From Christensenella intestinihominis (GTDB taxonomy: Bacteria > Bacillota > Clostridia > Christensenellales > Christensenellaceae): a DNA stretch of 64,000 nt. A program made the translations under genes and the position numbers. This document shows positions 9,113 to 21,227 of the stretch, piece by piece; positions within the stretch are counted from its first letter, which is position 1, and each line of letters begins with the position of its first letter. The DNA lies in contig NZ_MAIQ01000011.1 in assembly GCF_001678845.1 (NCBI RefSeq), positions 26,238-90,237 on the forward strand. The letters run 5' to 3'. Below the pieces are notes generated by a model. That model was not told the DNA's origin. It saw only the letters and a list, made by a program, of their open reading frames with translations, and did not search any database.

Positions 9113-10401
9113 TATTCGCACTCTCCTTTGCTGATAATTTCTCCATACAGTATACCATCTTTGTATTCCCGCAACAAAACATTTTCCATTCGTCCCGGCA
9201 CGCCGCGTGCATGCACGCGCAGGTAACGGTCGGTATAGCCCTCCGCAAGCCCGTCCCCTGCTTCCTGTTCAAACAGGACAGCCTGTTCCGTCTTTACGAA
9301 CTGCGCCGCATAATCCCGTTCAAACCCTTTTCCTGCCCCGATCAGCCGGTTTGCACGTTCCCGGCGAACGGCCACGGGGATACTGCCGTCCATTTTTGCC
9401 GCCGGCGTTCCTTCCCGTTCGGAATAAGGAAATACATGGATACGCGAAAATCCCTGCGCTTTTACAAACGCAGACGTTTCCGCAAATTCGCTTTCCGTTT
9501 CTCCCGGAAAGCCTGTGATGATATCCGTCGTAACCGCCGGTTCTTCGTAAAATTCGCGAATATTGGCAATATACTCCGCAAATTGTGCGGAAGTATACTT
9601 TCGGTTCATTCTTCTTAAAACGGTATCGCTGCCGCTCTGGAGCGACACATGGAAATGCGGGCATATTTTACGGAGCAGCCTTAATTCGCGCAGGAAATCT
9701 TTCGTAAGGATATGCGGTTCGAGAGAGCCGAGGCGGATGCGCCGAAGCCCCTCTATGCCATCCAGCCCGCGCAGCATGCAAAGGAGGTTTTCGCCGCTGT
9801 CCTGCCCGTAAGAGGAAATGTGAATTCCCGTAAGCACAATTTCCTGCACGCCGCGCACCGCAAGCGCTTCCGCTTCCGATAAAATACTGTCTGCACCGCG
9901 CGAGCGCACCCGTCCGCGTACATAGGGAATAATGCAATAGCTGCAAAAATTATTGCACCCTTCCTGTATCTTGATATATCCGCGCGTAAGTTCGCCCGGG
10001 CTGGAGACCGACAGGGCCTCAAAGCCGGACCCGATTTTGCATACCCCGTCAATTTTTTCCCCGGCAAGGCATTCCCTGACAATATGCACAATTTTATTCC
10101 GTTCTTCCGTTCCGACGACCGCGCTGACGCCTTCAATTTCCAAAATGCCTTTCCCGTCGCGCTGGGCAAGGCATCCGCACACGCAAATAACAGATTCCGG
10201 ATGGTTTTTGTGCAGGCGCCGGATCATATTCCGCGATTTTTTATCCGCCGTATTCGTTACCGTGCAAGTATTAATCAGGTAAACGTCCGCCTCTTCGTGG
10301 AACTCGACACGTTCAAATCCGTCCGCCTCAAGAAGCTCCATCATGGCGTTCGTATCATATTGATTCACTTTACAACCGAGCGTATATGCCGCAGCCTTCA
10401 T
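9112..10401 (-). CDS. mtaB: tRNA t6A37 methylthiotransferase MtaB
   Basis: MtaB of 429 residues is a radical-SAM methylthiotransferase that converts t6A37 to ms2t6A37 in tRNA. The N-terminal UPF0004 domain has the auxiliary-cluster cysteines C10, C46 and C77. The radical-SAM triad CNNFCSYC is at C149, C153, C156. A TRAM domain forms the last 60 or so residues. It starts two bases after the rsmE stop, with GGGGAA upstream. This rsmE-mtaB pairing downstream of dnaJ is common in Clostridia. Confidence 0.95.
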   Translation of the reverse strand: MKAAAYTLGCKVNQYDTNAMMELLEADGFERVEFHEEADVYLINTCTVTNTADKKSRNMIRRLHKNHPESVICVCGCLAQRDGKGILEIEGVSAVVGTEERNKIVHIVRECLAGEKIDGVCKIGSGFEALSVSSPGELTRGYIKIQEGCNNFCSYCIIPYVRGRVRSRGADSILSEAEALAVRGVQEIVLTGIHISSYGQDSGENLLCMLRGLDGIEGLRRIRLGSLEPHILTKDFLRELRLLRKICPHFHVSLQSGSDTVLRRMNRKYTSAQFAEYIANIREFYEEPAVTTDIITGFPGETESEFAETSAFVKAQGFSRIHVFPYSEREGTPAAKMDGSIPVAVRRERANRLIGAGKGFERDYAAQFVKTEQAVLFEQEAGDGLAEGYTDRYLRVHARGVPGRMENVLLREYKDGILYGEIISKGECE

Positions 10402-10402
10402 G

Positions 10403-11131
10403 CTATTTCCCCATGTATTCGTACCCGATCATCGCGGCGGCGGCAAGCCCCGCCGTTTCCGACCGGAAAATCAATTTGCCAAGGGAACAGGCTTCCGCGC
10501 CCGCCTCCCTAAGCATATGGACTTCCTCTTCCGTAAAACCGCCCTCCGGACCGACAAAAAGAAAGATTTCCTGTTCTCCCCCTTTAAGCGCTTCCTTGAT
10601 CGTCTTATGCTTTTCGCTTTCGTAGGCGACGAGTTTAAGCCCGCTTTTGCTTTGCAGGCCTTCCGCCGCTTCTTGAAGCGTCATAACCTCTCCAACGCCC
10701 GGAATATAAGACCGGCCGCACTGTTTTGCCGCTTCCATCGCAATCCGGCGCGCGCGCTCGACAAGCTTTTCCGCCGATTTCGCATCCGGCCGTTTTACAC
10801 ACCGTTCACTTAAAAACGGCACAAAAGCCCGCACCCCCGCCTCCGTACATTTTTGTACGGCATAGTCGAGATGGTCGCTTTTAATAACCGCCTGGTAAAG
10901 CGTGATCCTGACGGGAAGCTCCTTATCGGATATTTTTTTCTCCACGACGCGCACGCAAACACCCTCCGCGCTGATTTCCGTAACCGCGCAAAAATAGTCC
11001 GTGCCGCTCCCGTCAAACAGAATAAGCATATCTCCCTCCTGCATTCGCAGTACGCGGGAAATATGCTTTGCTTCCTGCCCCGTAATGTTAATATGCTCCC
11101 CGGAAATATCCGGCCAATAAAACCGTCTCAT
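10403..11131 (-). CDS. rsmE: 16S rRNA (uracil1498-N3)-methyltransferase
   Basis: RsmE of 242 residues is a SPOUT-class methyltransferase that modifies U1498 of 16S rRNA. An N-terminal PUA-like domain opens MRRFYWPDI. The trefoil-knot SAM site is recognised by FLFVGPEGGFTEEE and by the C-terminal SLGKLIFRSETA. The start ATG overlaps the prmA stop (ATGA), so the two genes are translationally coupled. The only visible SD-like GAGG directly abuts the ATG, which fits coupling. Confidence 0.95.
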   Translation of the reverse strand: MRRFYWPDISGEHINITGQEAKHISRVLRMQEGDMLILFDGSGTDYFCAVTEISAEGVCVRVVEKKISDKELPVRITLYQAVIKSDHLDYAVQKCTEAGVRAFVPFLSERCVKRPDAKSAEKLVERARRIAMEAAKQCGRSYIPGVGEVMTLQEAAEGLQSKSGLKLVAYESEKHKTIKEALKGGEQEIFLFVGPEGGFTEEEVHMLREAGAEACSLGKLIFRSETAGLAAAAMIGYEYMGK

Positions 11132-12069
11132 CCTCTATATTTGCACGCGATTGCCCGCCATTCTCCGTCTTCCAGAATTTGGATCACCTTGAATTTCTGT
11201 TCTTCAAGCGACCTGCGCACATCATCCAGCCTGGAGTCGATGATGCCCGAGCAGATATACATGCCGTTCCGTTTCATATATCCCTGCGCCACGCCATTGA
11301 GCGCAATTACTACGTCCGCAATAATATTGGCAACCACGATATCCGCCTGCGTATTTTCCGGAACCTCCGCAAGAAGATCGGATTTCCTGACCTCAATTGC
11401 ATCTGCGCAGCCGTTTCGTCCCGCATTATTCCCGGTTACCTCCACTGCAACAGGGTCAAGGTCAAGCGCATATACCCTTTTCGCGCCGAATTTTGCAGCG
11501 GCAATGGAAAGGATTCCGCTTCCGCATCCCGCGTCAATTACCGTCATTCCCGGTTCAATATATTCTTCCAGGAACCGTACGCACATCCGTGTCGTTTCAT
11601 GATTCCCCGTCCCAAACGCCATGCCCGGATCGATTTCAATCACAACTTCCTCCGGCGCGGCGGAATATTCCTCCCACGTTGGCTTGATTACGACAAAATC
11701 CGAAATTTTAACCGGCTTGAAATACGCCTTCCACGCATTTTCCCAGTCTTCCTCGCGCACGGTCTGTGTAATGATTTCAAGGCTCCCCAACGGAACATCG
11801 AGACGCATCCCCTTCACATGCCGTACACGTTCCTTGACATCAGCTAAAATTCCCTGCTCGCTTCCATCACAGGGAAAAAACGCCGCAACGCAAAAAGGAA
11901 CCTTTTCCAAAACCTCTTCATCCAAATAATCCCAGGGGAGGCCGCCTTTGGCGCAGGCTTCATTATCCCCTTCGATGGAAACCCCTTTCGCGCCCGCTTC
12001 CATAAGCAGGGCGGAAAAAATTTCTTCCGCTTCCTTTTGTGTTCGTATCCCGATTTTCAGCCAATCCAT
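11128..12069 (-). CDS. prmA: Ribosomal protein L11 methyltransferase
   Basis: PrmA of 313 residues methylates ribosomal protein uL11. The Rossmann SAM-binding motif is DAGCGSGILSIAA, followed by the family NIIADV block. ATG 12069 starts the family-typical MDWLKIGIRTQ and has GAGGT upstream; a longer frame upstream lacks support. It lies between dnaJ and rsmE in the same direction. The 97-base gap to dnaJ shows no clear terminator, so it probably belongs to the heat-shock transcript. Confidence 0.95.
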   Translation of the reverse strand: MDWLKIGIRTQKEAEEIFSALLMEAGAKGVSIEGDNEACAKGGLPWDYLDEEVLEKVPFCVAAFFPCDGSEQGILADVKERVRHVKGMRLDVPLGSLEIITQTVREEDWENAWKAYFKPVKISDFVVIKPTWEEYSAAPEEVVIEIDPGMAFGTGNHETTRMCVRFLEEYIEPGMTVIDAGCGSGILSIAAAKFGAKRVYALDLDPVAVEVTGNNAGRNGCADAIEVRKSDLLAEVPENTQADIVVANIIADVVIALNGVAQGYMKRNGMYICSGIIDSRLDDVRRSLEEQKFKVIQILEDGEWRAIACKYRG

Positions 12070-12166
12070 TTTACGTACCTCGCATATAACTGTCTCTTTA
12101 TTATACTCGCAAACTATTTCCCTTTGCAACAAAAAAGAGCAGGAAGCTGCTCTTCTTTAAAATCCA

Positions 12167-13276
12167 TCAGAACGCGTCGTTTGGTTTGGAAAAGACGGTC
12201 TCCTTGTCCTTTGACCGTATTTTGTCTTCAAAATCACGCAAAATCTTTTTCTGGCGCTCGTTCAGCTTTTTGGGAATCTGTACATTTGCACGTACATATA
12301 AATCCCCCATGCGGCTGGAATTGAGGTGCTTAATTCCCTTATTCTTCAAACGGAAAACGGTTCCCGGCTGGGTGCCGGGCTCTATCTTATAGCGCACCTT
12401 TCCGTCTAGCGTAGGAACCTCAACCTCGTCGCCCAGCGCCGCCTGCATCATGGTGATGTCCATATCAAGGTAAAGGTCATTCCCCAGCCGCTCGAACAGC
12501 TTATGCGGTTTTACGGAAATGACAATCTGTAAATCCCCCGCCGGGCCGCCGCGCTTGCCCGCATTGCCTTCGCCGCGCATTGTCAGGACCTGCCCGTTGT
12601 CAATTCCAGCCGGAATATTTACGGAAATCGTACGCTGCTGCTGCACCGTGCCCCTGCCCTTGCATTTTTCGCACGGCGTATCTACAATGGTTCCTTCCCC
12701 GCCGCACGTACGGCAGGGCTGTACATTGACAAAGCTGCCGAACATTGTCTGCTGCTGGACGCGTTCCTGTCCCGTACCATTACACGTAGGACAGGTCCGG
12801 CGTTCCGTTCCTTTGGCCGCTCCCGTTCCGCCGCATTCGTCACACGCCTCGAGCCGCGTAACACTGATATCGTGTTTCACGCCCTGCGCCGCCTCTTCAA
12901 AGGAAAGCCGCATATTTACCCGGATGTCGCTTCCGCGCTGGGGGCCGTTTGCCGGGCGGCTGCGCATGCCTCCGCCAAAAATATTATCAAAAATATCGCC
13001 AAAGCCCCCGAACCCTTCAAAGCCCCCGAAACCGCCTTGCCCGCCAAAACCGGCCGAACCGTCCGCGGTTCCAAACGTATCATATTGCTGCCGTTTCTGG
13101 TCGTCGCTCAATACCTGATACGCTTCGTTTACTTCCTTGAACTTTTGCGCCGCACCTTCATCCCCTTTGTTCATATCGGGATGGTATTGCTTGGCAAGCT
13201 TCCTGTATGCACTTTTGATTTCGTCCGCGCTTGCGTCTCTTCCGACGCCAAGCGTCTCGTAATAATCCTTAGCCAA
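12167..13276 (-). CDS. dnaJ: Chaperone DnaJ (Hsp40)
   Basis: DnaJ of 369 residues is a full type I co-chaperone that stimulates the DnaK ATPase and delivers substrates. The J domain (1-70) has HPD in [12 protein letters not shown] Gly/Phe-rich linker follows. Four CxxCxGxG zinc repeats are present: [24 protein letters not shown] and CEKCKGRG. The start codon is TTG at 13276 with GAGGT upstream. It follows dnaK, separated by a stem-loop that may lower dnaJ output. Confidence 0.96.
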   Translation of the reverse strand: MAKDYYETLGVGRDASADEIKSAYRKLAKQYHPDMNKGDEGAAQKFKEVNEAYQVLSDDQKRQQYDTFGTADGSAGFGGQGGFGGFEGFGGFGDIFDNIFGGGMRSRPANGPQRGSDIRVNMRLSFEEAAQGVKHDISVTRLEACDECGGTGAAKGTERRTCPTCNGTGQERVQQQTMFGSFVNVQPCRTCGGEGTIVDTPCEKCKGRGTVQQQRTISVNIPAGIDNGQVLTMRGEGNAGKRGGPAGDLQIVISVKPHKLFERLGNDLYLDMDITMMQAALGDEVEVPTLDGKVRYKIEPGTQPGTVFRLKNKGIKHLNSSRMGDLYVRANVQIPKKLNERQKKILRDFEDKIRSKDKETVFSKPNDAF

Positions 13277-13307
13277 AATTTACGCTACCTCTTCCATCAA
13301 AATCTTG

Positions 13308-13356
13308 AAAATCCCCAAAAGCCAAAGTGAGGCACTCTGGCTTTTGGAGGGGATTT
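13308..13356 (-). other. Stem-loop between dnaK and dnaJ, possible attenuator
   Basis: Segments 13308-13324 and 13338-13356 pair over 16 bp with a 3-base bulge and a 13-base loop. On the minus strand the stem is followed only by short T clusters (ATTTTC, GATTTTG), so it looks like a leaky terminator or an mRNA-stabilising hairpin rather than a full stop. Confidence 0.6.
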
Positions 13357-13379
13357 ATCCTTTTTTACATCTTTTTCCC

Positions 13380-15269
<1,890 letters not shown>

Positions 15270-15335
15270 TTATGAAAACCTCCTGTAAATTGTTTTCGAT
15301 TATCTTTTTTTATGATAAGGCGTTTTGCCCTATTG

Positions 15336-15932
15336 TCATTTTGCAACCTTTACCATCGAGTGCCGCAGCACCTTCCCGTTCAGGCTATATCCTTTTTGCA
15401 GCACTTCTACAATCTGGTTTGTCTCAAAGCCTTCTTCTTCCGCCTGCATAACCGCGTTGTGCAGCTCCGGGTCAAATTGCCCTTCCGCTTTAATTTCTTC
15501 TACGCCCAGGTTTTTGAGCGCATCCTGCAGCTGCCGCATAATCATGGTCATTCCTTCAAGGAAGGCCTTGTCTTCGCATTCCGCGGCAAGCGCGCGCTCA
15601 AAGTTATCCAGTATAGGCAGGATTACCATTACGGTATCTGCCACACCGTTCTGGAAGGAGGACGCGGCGAGGGTCGCATTGCGCTTTTTATAATTTTCAA
15701 AATCCGCCCGTTCCCTTTGCAGCGCGGTTAAATACTCTTCCTTCTCCGCTTCCAGGACTTTCAGCTTTTCCTGAGCCTTGTCCTTTTTCGCGGCCGCCTT
15801 ATGCTTGGCTGTCTTTTTCTCTTCTTTTTCTTCCGGCTTTGTTTCCTCCGCCTTTTCTTCCGCCATCTGTTCTTTTACATCTTCCGCAGGCTGCTCCTGC
15901 CCTGCCTGCTGCTTCTCCTGTTCGTCCGCCAA
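15336..15932 (-). CDS. grpE: Nucleotide exchange factor GrpE
   Basis: GrpE of 198 residues promotes ADP release from DnaK. The first 60 residues are a charged Lys/Glu/Ala tail. A long coiled coil follows, then the beta domain with the family signature near the C-terminus (VVEVLQKGYSLNGKVLRHSM). The start is TTG at 15932 with AGGT upstream. It sits 14 bases after hrcA. Confidence 0.96.
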   Translation of the reverse strand: MADEQEKQQAGQEQPAEDVKEQMAEEKAEETKPEEKEEKKTAKHKAAAKKDKAQEKLKVLEAEKEEYLTALQRERADFENYKKRNATLAASSFQNGVADTVMVILPILDNFERALAAECEDKAFLEGMTMIMRQLQDALKNLGVEEIKAEGQFDPELHNAVMQAEEEGFETNQIVEVLQKGYSLNGKVLRHSMVKVAK

Positions 15933-15946
15933 TTTTCTTACCTGCC

Positions 15947-16984
15947 TTATTTTTTATTCTCCGTTTGCAGCAAACATGAAAGAATGTCGCTCAAACTCAT
16001 TCCAACGTAATTCAACACCGAAAGCACGCGCGCATAATCCATGCGTGTCGGCCCAATTACGCCAAACGATCCGATTTTTTCTCCGCCGATTTTGTAGGTC
16101 GCCGTTACGATGCTCATATCCTTGAAATCATCATAAGGGTTTTCCTTTCCGATCTTGATTGAAAACTCAAGGTCGGTCGCCGCAGACATTACCTTGTAAA
16201 GCACGTCCTTCGTCTCAAGAAGCTGTAAAAAATGCTGCGCTTTGCTGATATCCTTATATTCCGGATAATTGAAAATATTCTGCGCCCCGCCGAATACAAG
16301 CTCCTTTTTTTCACGGTTCAGGTTAATTGCGTCAAGAATCTCGCTCATAATCATCTTCTGTTCCTTCAGGCTGTCCATGCAGGAATGTTCGATGATCCCC
16401 TCCGCTTCCTTCAGCGAAGCGTTCTGCACCTGGTCCGTCAGCATATTGGAAAGGATTTCAAGCTGGTGGGTATCCATTGCGAGCGGCACGTTAATCATTT
16501 TATCCTGCACCAGCCCATTATCCGTTACAAAAACCAGAAGCGCCTTTGTATCGGTAATTTTGACGATCTGGATGCGTTTCAGCTTCACACTATCGAGGTT
16601 CGGCGCCGTCACCATGGAAATATGCTTCGTGGCGTCCGACAGCGCCTTGGCCGCCGAAGTCAGCACCTCTCCAATTTCATCGACGCGCGTATCGAAGTAA
16701 TTGCGAATAAACATCGCTTCATCCTTCGTAATACGGTCGATGTGCATCAGCCTGTCCACATACAGGCGGTATGCTTTATCGCTCGGCGTTCTTCCCGCCG
16801 AAGTGTGCGGCTGTTCAAGCAGCCCCATTTCTTCAAGGTCCGCCATTTCATTGCGGATCGTCGCCGGGCTGTAATCGAGGTCCGGCTTCTTGGAAAGCGT
16901 ACGGGACCCCACCGGGACTCCGGTATCGATATAATCGTCAATGATTGCTTTCAAAATTTTCAATTTCCTGTCCGACAGCTCCAT
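15947..16984 (-). CDS. hrcA: Heat-inducible transcription repressor HrcA
   Basis: HrcA of 345 residues represses class I heat-shock genes by binding CIRCE operators and is kept active by GroEL. The N-terminal winged helix includes SPATIRNEMADLEEMGLL. The rest matches the GAF-like and dimerisation domains. ATG 16984 has AAAGGAGGG upstream. The CIRCE element about 150 bases upstream shows autoregulation of the whole operon. The 313-base gap between hrcA and hemW holds only the promoter and CIRCE. Confidence 0.97.
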   Translation of the reverse strand: MELSDRKLKILKAIIDDYIDTGVPVGSRTLSKKPDLDYSPATIRNEMADLEEMGLLEQPHTSAGRTPSDKAYRLYVDRLMHIDRITKDEAMFIRNYFDTRVDEIGEVLTSAAKALSDATKHISMVTAPNLDSVKLKRIQIVKITDTKALLVFVTDNGLVQDKMINVPLAMDTHQLEILSNMLTDQVQNASLKEAEGIIEHSCMDSLKEQKMIMSEILDAINLNREKKELVFGGAQNIFNYPEYKDISKAQHFLQLLETKDVLYKVMSAATDLEFSIKIGKENPYDDFKDMSIVTATYKIGGEKIGSFGVIGPTRMDYARVLSVLNYVGMSLSDILSCLLQTENKK

Positions 16985-17136
16985 GCCGCACGCCCTCCTT
17001 TCGCTGGAATATTTTTATCTCTCTGTGAAACCCGCTTTCTTCACCCCTGCAGCACCGGGCTTTTGCAAAGGGTTCCAACTTAAGCTCATCTTTCTTCTTT
17101 TATATATGCACAAAAAACCGGTTTAAAACCGATTTG

Positions 17137-17163
17137 TTAGCACTCATCATTGTTGAGTGCTAA
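17137..17163 (-). promoter_or_regulatory. CIRCE operator (HrcA binding site)
   Basis: A perfect 9-9-9 inverted repeat: TTAGCACTC, nine bases, GAGTGCTAA. It sits just downstream of the predicted hrcA transcription start. Confidence 0.97.
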
Positions 17164-17175
17164 TTCCTTGATATA

Positions 17176-17204
17176 AAGATACCACCGCGCCGGGTGGTTG
17201 TCAA
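17176..17204 (-). promoter_or_regulatory. Heat-shock operon promoter
   Basis: On the minus strand a perfect TTGACA (17204-17199) is followed after 17 bases by TATCTT (17181-17176, four of six). The CIRCE operator begins about 12 bases downstream, the classic HrcA-controlled layout. Confidence 0.7.
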
Positions 17205-17297
17205 TACGGTTTGTTAAAATAATAGACGCCCAAGATGAATATTTTATGAACAAATGCCAAATTTTGTCATTTTAGCGATCATCCATTTTTGGGCAAA

Positions 17298-18428
17298 TTA
17301 CAAATTTTGAATCAATAGGGAAACAAGTTGATTTTGAAGGTCGAATCCGCGCTTCGTAGGATAAAGTCCGCGCCCGTCCGTCTCTGCCAGGCCAAGCGAA
17401 ACCACCCTGCCCATCTCACGGGAAAAAGCTTCCGGGAAAATTTCATTAAACCTGCTTTTATAATCAAAAAAGGAAAAGCCGTTTTTCAGCCGCAGTTTGA
17501 GCATGATATATTCCAGCTTGCGATCCTTTTCCGACACCAGCTCCGACGAAGCATAACGCAGCTTTCCGGCTTTCATATTGGAAATATACTCCTCCACATC
17601 CTCCGTGTTGGAAAAACGCATATGATCCATACAGGAATGCGCCGCCGCCCCAAGGCCGAGATAATCGCGTACATTCCAGTACTTCAGGTTATGCCTGCAT
17701 TCAAATCCCTCTTTTGCAAAGTTTGAGACCTCGTAATTGGTAAAGTCCTTCCCTTCCAGAACGTCCTGGGCCATATGATACATCGCAAGGTCCGTATCCT
17801 CATCTGCCGGGACGGCTTCCCCCAATTCCACGGCCCGGAAAAGGGGTGTTCCCGGTTCAATTTTAAGCGCATAGGCCGAGACATGCTCCGGTTCCTTTTC
17901 CGTGGCAAAACAGAGCGTGTCCTCCCATTCCGTGGTTTCCTGACCGGGCAAAGCATAAATCACGTCAATATTGATATTTGAAAATCCAGCCTCCCTTGCA
18001 AGGCCATAGGCGCGCTCGAACTGCCCTCTCGTATGCTGCCTTCCAAGCATGGCAAGCAAACGGTCCTGGGCCGCCTGCAATCCGATACTCAGACGGTTAA
18101 TTCCCGCTGCGCGGTATTCCCGCAGTTTCTGTGCGTCCAGCGAACACGGGTTGGCCTCGAGTGTAATCTCCGCATCCTCCTGCACGTCAAATGCCCGGCG
18201 CAGCGCGTCCATTGCGCCTGTTATATATTGTGCGGGCGGAAAAGAAGGCGTGCCGCCGCCGAAAAAAACAGAGTCGACTTTCCTTTCATACATCCGTCCC
18301 GTCATTTTAATCTCGGTCCCAAGCGCATGAAAATATGCATCCATAGGCTCTTCACGCTCCATGGATACAAAATCGCAGTAATTACATTTTTTTATACAAA
18401 AAGGAATATGCAGATAGATACCAAGCAT
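17298..18428 (-). CDS. hemW: Radical SAM heme chaperone HemW (coproporphyrinogen oxidase-like)
   Basis: The 376-residue protein has the HemW signature. Its radical-SAM cluster is C11, C15, C18 in HIPFCIKKCNYCDF. GGGTPS and CRHNLKYW with a C-terminal HemW domain follow. HemW binds heme and is thought to insert it into target proteins; it lacks true coproporphyrinogen oxidase activity in tested cases. ATG 18428 gives the family-typical MLGIYLHIPFC; no Shine-Dalgarno is visible before it, nor before an upstream in-frame GTG at 18473. It follows lepA, as in many Bacillota. Confidence 0.9.
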   Translation of the reverse strand: MLGIYLHIPFCIKKCNYCDFVSMEREEPMDAYFHALGTEIKMTGRMYERKVDSVFFGGGTPSFPPAQYITGAMDALRRAFDVQEDAEITLEANPCSLDAQKLREYRAAGINRLSIGLQAAQDRLLAMLGRQHTRGQFERAYGLAREAGFSNINIDVIYALPGQETTEWEDTLCFATEKEPEHVSAYALKIEPGTPLFRAVELGEAVPADEDTDLAMYHMAQDVLEGKDFTNYEVSNFAKEGFECRHNLKYWNVRDYLGLGAAAHSCMDHMRFSNTEDVEEYISNMKAGKLRYASSELVSEKDRKLEYIMLKLRLKNGFSFFDYKSRFNEIFPEAFSREMGRVVSLGLAETDGRGLYPTKRGFDLQNQLVSLLIQNL

Positions 18429-18571
18429 AATGATTCGGATAATAAGTAATAATGAATTGAATAATTTTGGCACCGGCTTTACCGATTAATCACAACAGGC
18501 GCCTCGATCATTTTTCAAGGCCGGTATGCAGCTTTCGATCCATGATTACCCGTTCCCGGTAAAACGCCTCC

Positions 18572-20377
18572 TTATTTGTCCATCTTAAGCACGCTCATAA
18601 ACGCTTCGGAAGGCACCTCTACGCTGCCTACCTGGCGCATGCGCTTCTTGCCCTCTTTTTGCTTCTCAAGCAGCTTCTTTTTGCGGCTGATGTCGCCGCC
18701 GTAGCATTTTGCCAAAACATCCTTGCGCAGCGCCTTCACCGTTTCGCGCGCAATAATCTTCCCGCCGATCGCCGCCTGTATCGGGATTTCAAACATCTGG
18801 CGCGGAATGACTTCCTTGAGTTTTTCCGCAATGGAACGTCCGCGGCCATAGGCGCGGTCACGGTGCACAATAATCGAAAGCGCATCGCACATTTCCCCAT
18901 TGAGCAAAATATCCAGCTTCACAAGGTCGCTCTTGGCATAGCCCTTCACTTCATAGTCCATCGACGCATAGCCGCGCGTCCTTGATTTCAGGTTGTCAAA
19001 AAAATCATAGATAATCTCATTCAGCGGTATTTCGTAATGAAGCAGTACGCGCGTCGCTTCGATATATTCCATGTTTTTAAAGACGCCCCGTTTTTCCTGG
19101 CAAAGCTCCATGACCGCGCCCACGTAAGTATCGGGAGTCATCACGCTCACCTGCGCGATCGGCTCTTCCATATATTCAATCATCGACGGGTCGGGAAGGT
19201 TTGTCGGATTATCGATTTCGATTTCTTCTCCGCTCATCATGCGCACGCGGTAAGAAACGCTGGGGGCGGTCGTCACGAGGTCAAGGTCGAATTCCCGTTC
19301 CAGCCGTTCCTGGATAATTTCCATATGCAAAAGTCCAAGGAACCCGCAGCGGAAACCAAAGCCAAGCGCAACGGAAACTTCCGGATCATATAGCAGGGAC
19401 GCATCGTTTAACTGCAGTTTCTCAAGCGCGTCCCGCAGATCGTCATATTTCGCCCCGTCCGCCGGATAGATACCGCAGTACACCATGGGCGTTATTTTTT
19501 TGTAGCCCGGCAGCGCCTCCTTTGCAGGATTCGCGTCATCCGTGACCGTATCGCCCACGCGCGTATCCGCGACGTTCTTGATGCTCGCCGCAATATAGCC
19601 GACGTCGCCGGCCTTAAGCTCCTTCGTCGGCACAAGCTCTGGCGCAAACGCGCCGACCTCGGTGGTGTCAAACACCTTTCCGGATGCCATGAACCTGATC
19701 TTTGTGCCTTCCTTTACGCATCCGTCAATCAGCCGCACATAGCTGATCGCGCCTTTATAGTTATCGTAATACGAATCGAACACCAGCGCCTTTAACGGCT
19801 TATCCTCATCTCCCGACGGCGCGGGAAGCTTGTCCACAATCGCGTCAAGCACCTGTCCTACGTTTTCCCCGCTTTTCGCGCTGATGCGCGGCGCATCGGA
19901 AGCATCCAGCCCGAGGACGTCCTCGATTTCTTTGGCAATTTCATCCGGGCGTGCGCTCGGCAGGTCAACCTTGTTAATCACCGGAATAATCTCAAGGTCG
20001 TTGTCCATCGCCAGATATACGTTTGCAAGCGTCTGCGCCTCGATCCCCTGGCTTGCGTCCACCACAAGCACAGCCCCCTCGCATGCGGCGAGCGACCGCG
20101 ATACTTCGTATGTGAAATCTACATGCCCGGGCGTATCGATCAAGTTCAGCTCATACGCGGTTCCCCCGCGCTCGTAAATCATGCGGACCGCCTGTGATTT
20201 GATGGTGATCCCGCGCTCCCGCTCGAGGTCCATCGTATCGAGAAGCTGTTCCTTGATATCGCGCTGCGCGACCGTGCCCGTCATTTCAATCAGGCGATCC
20301 GCCAGCGTTGATTTCCCGTGGTCTATATGGGCTATAATGCAAAAATTCCGTATATTTTTCTGATACTCGTTTTTCAT
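18572..20377 (-). CDS. lepA: Elongation factor 4 (LepA)
   Basis: LepA of 601 residues is a ribosome-associated translational GTPase. The P-loop is AHIDHGKST (residues 16-24). DTPGHVDF and NKVDLPSA complete the G domain. Domains II, III and V and the unique C-terminal domain follow, ending [13 protein letters not shown]...SVLKMDK. ATG 20377 has AGGAG upstream; a frame reaching 20461 lacks support. It is divergent from the LUD gene. Confidence 0.97.
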   Translation of the reverse strand: MKNEYQKNIRNFCIIAHIDHGKSTLADRLIEMTGTVAQRDIKEQLLDTMDLERERGITIKSQAVRMIYERGGTAYELNLIDTPGHVDFTYEVSRSLAACEGAVLVVDASQGIEAQTLANVYLAMDNDLEIIPVINKVDLPSARPDEIAKEIEDVLGLDASDAPRISAKSGENVGQVLDAIVDKLPAPSGDEDKPLKALVFDSYYDNYKGAISYVRLIDGCVKEGTKIRFMASGKVFDTTEVGAFAPELVPTKELKAGDVGYIAASIKNVADTRVGDTVTDDANPAKEALPGYKKITPMVYCGIYPADGAKYDDLRDALEKLQLNDASLLYDPEVSVALGFGFRCGFLGLLHMEIIQERLEREFDLDLVTTAPSVSYRVRMMSGEEIEIDNPTNLPDPSMIEYMEEPIAQVSVMTPDTYVGAVMELCQEKRGVFKNMEYIEATRVLLHYEIPLNEIIYDFFDNLKSRTRGYASMDYEVKGYAKSDLVKLDILLNGEMCDALSIIVHRDRAYGRGRSIAEKLKEVIPRQMFEIPIQAAIGGKIIARETVKALRKDVLAKCYGGDISRKKKLLEKQKEGKKRMRQVGSVEVPSEAFMSVLKMDK

Positions 20378-20531
20378 GTGTTCTCCTAATATTGATTCTC
20401 TTTTCTTATGATACGCAAACCCCATCCAAAAATCAATAAAATAATCGGTAGCCCGCTGCACGGTTGTGGTATATAATAATAGTTAATGAAGTTTATCTTC
20501 TGTGTTTTGTATAAAAAGGAGGGGGATTCCT

Positions 20532-21149
20532 ATGAATGAATATCAGGAACTGATCGACCTGCTGAACAGGAAAAGATTCCATGCCGAATTTTTTGAGGAT
20601 GTAGCTTCCGCAAAAAAACGTGTGATGGAGCTGATTGCGGATGCAGGTTCCATAGGCATCGGCGGCAGCCAGACCGTTAAGGAATCGGGACTTTTTGACG
20701 AGGTCGTCGCCACCGGGAAAACCGTTTATTCCCAAACGCTCGAACGCAAAAAGGAAAACCCCGATAATATGGCGGTATGGCGCAGCGCCATGGGCGCGGA
20801 CGTATACCTTACGTCAACCAATGCCCTCACGCTCGAAGGAGACCTCATCAATATCGACGGCAACGGCAACCGGGTGGCGGCGATGTTCTTCGGGCCGGAC
20901 AAGGTAATTGTCCTGTGCGGTGTGAATAAAATCAGCAAAGGGCCGCACGACGCAATCGCGCGGATTAAAAAGGTTGCCTGCCCCATGAACGCAAAGCGCC
21001 TCGGGCTCCCTACCCCATGCGCAACGGAAGGCGTGTGCCGGGACTGTGAGCTCCATGAACGCATGTGCAAGGTAACGGTACGCATCCAGTATCCCCCCAA
21101 CGGAAAAGAAATCCATGTCCTGTTGGTGAACGAAGCATTGGGATTTTAA
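20532..21149 (+). CDS. LUD domain protein (LutC/YkgG-like)
   Basis: The 205-residue protein matches the LUD (DUF162) family, named for lactate-utilisation proteins LutB and LutC. Conserved blocks are GIGGSQTVKESGL, ALTLEGDLINIDGNGNRV and VCGVNKISK-like LCGVNKISKG. A C-terminal cluster of cysteines (CPMN, CATEGVCRDCELHERMC) is typical of stand-alone clostridial members and could bind a metal or Fe-S cluster; function is unknown. ATG 20532 follows AAGGAGGGGG. A TATAAT at 20472-20477 may be its promoter. No lactate genes are nearby. Confidence 0.88.
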   Translation: MNEYQELIDLLNRKRFHAEFFEDVASAKKRVMELIADAGSIGIGGSQTVKESGLFDEVVATGKTVYSQTLERKKENPDNMAVWRSAMGADVYLTSTNALTLEGDLINIDGNGNRVAAMFFGPDKVIVLCGVNKISKGPHDAIARIKKVACPMNAKRLGLPTPCATEGVCRDCELHERMCKVTVRIQYPPNGKEIHVLLVNEALGF

Positions 21150-21227
21150 GCGCCGTAGGCTTTACAAATTATTGGAAAAACAGGCGTCCTCTTACAGCGG
21201 GCGCATAAATTAACAGGAGGCACTCTC

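Noticed and set aside
17298..18473. HemW starting at GTG 18473
   Set aside because: It would add 15 hydrophobic residues not seen in the family, and there is no ribosome binding site before it.
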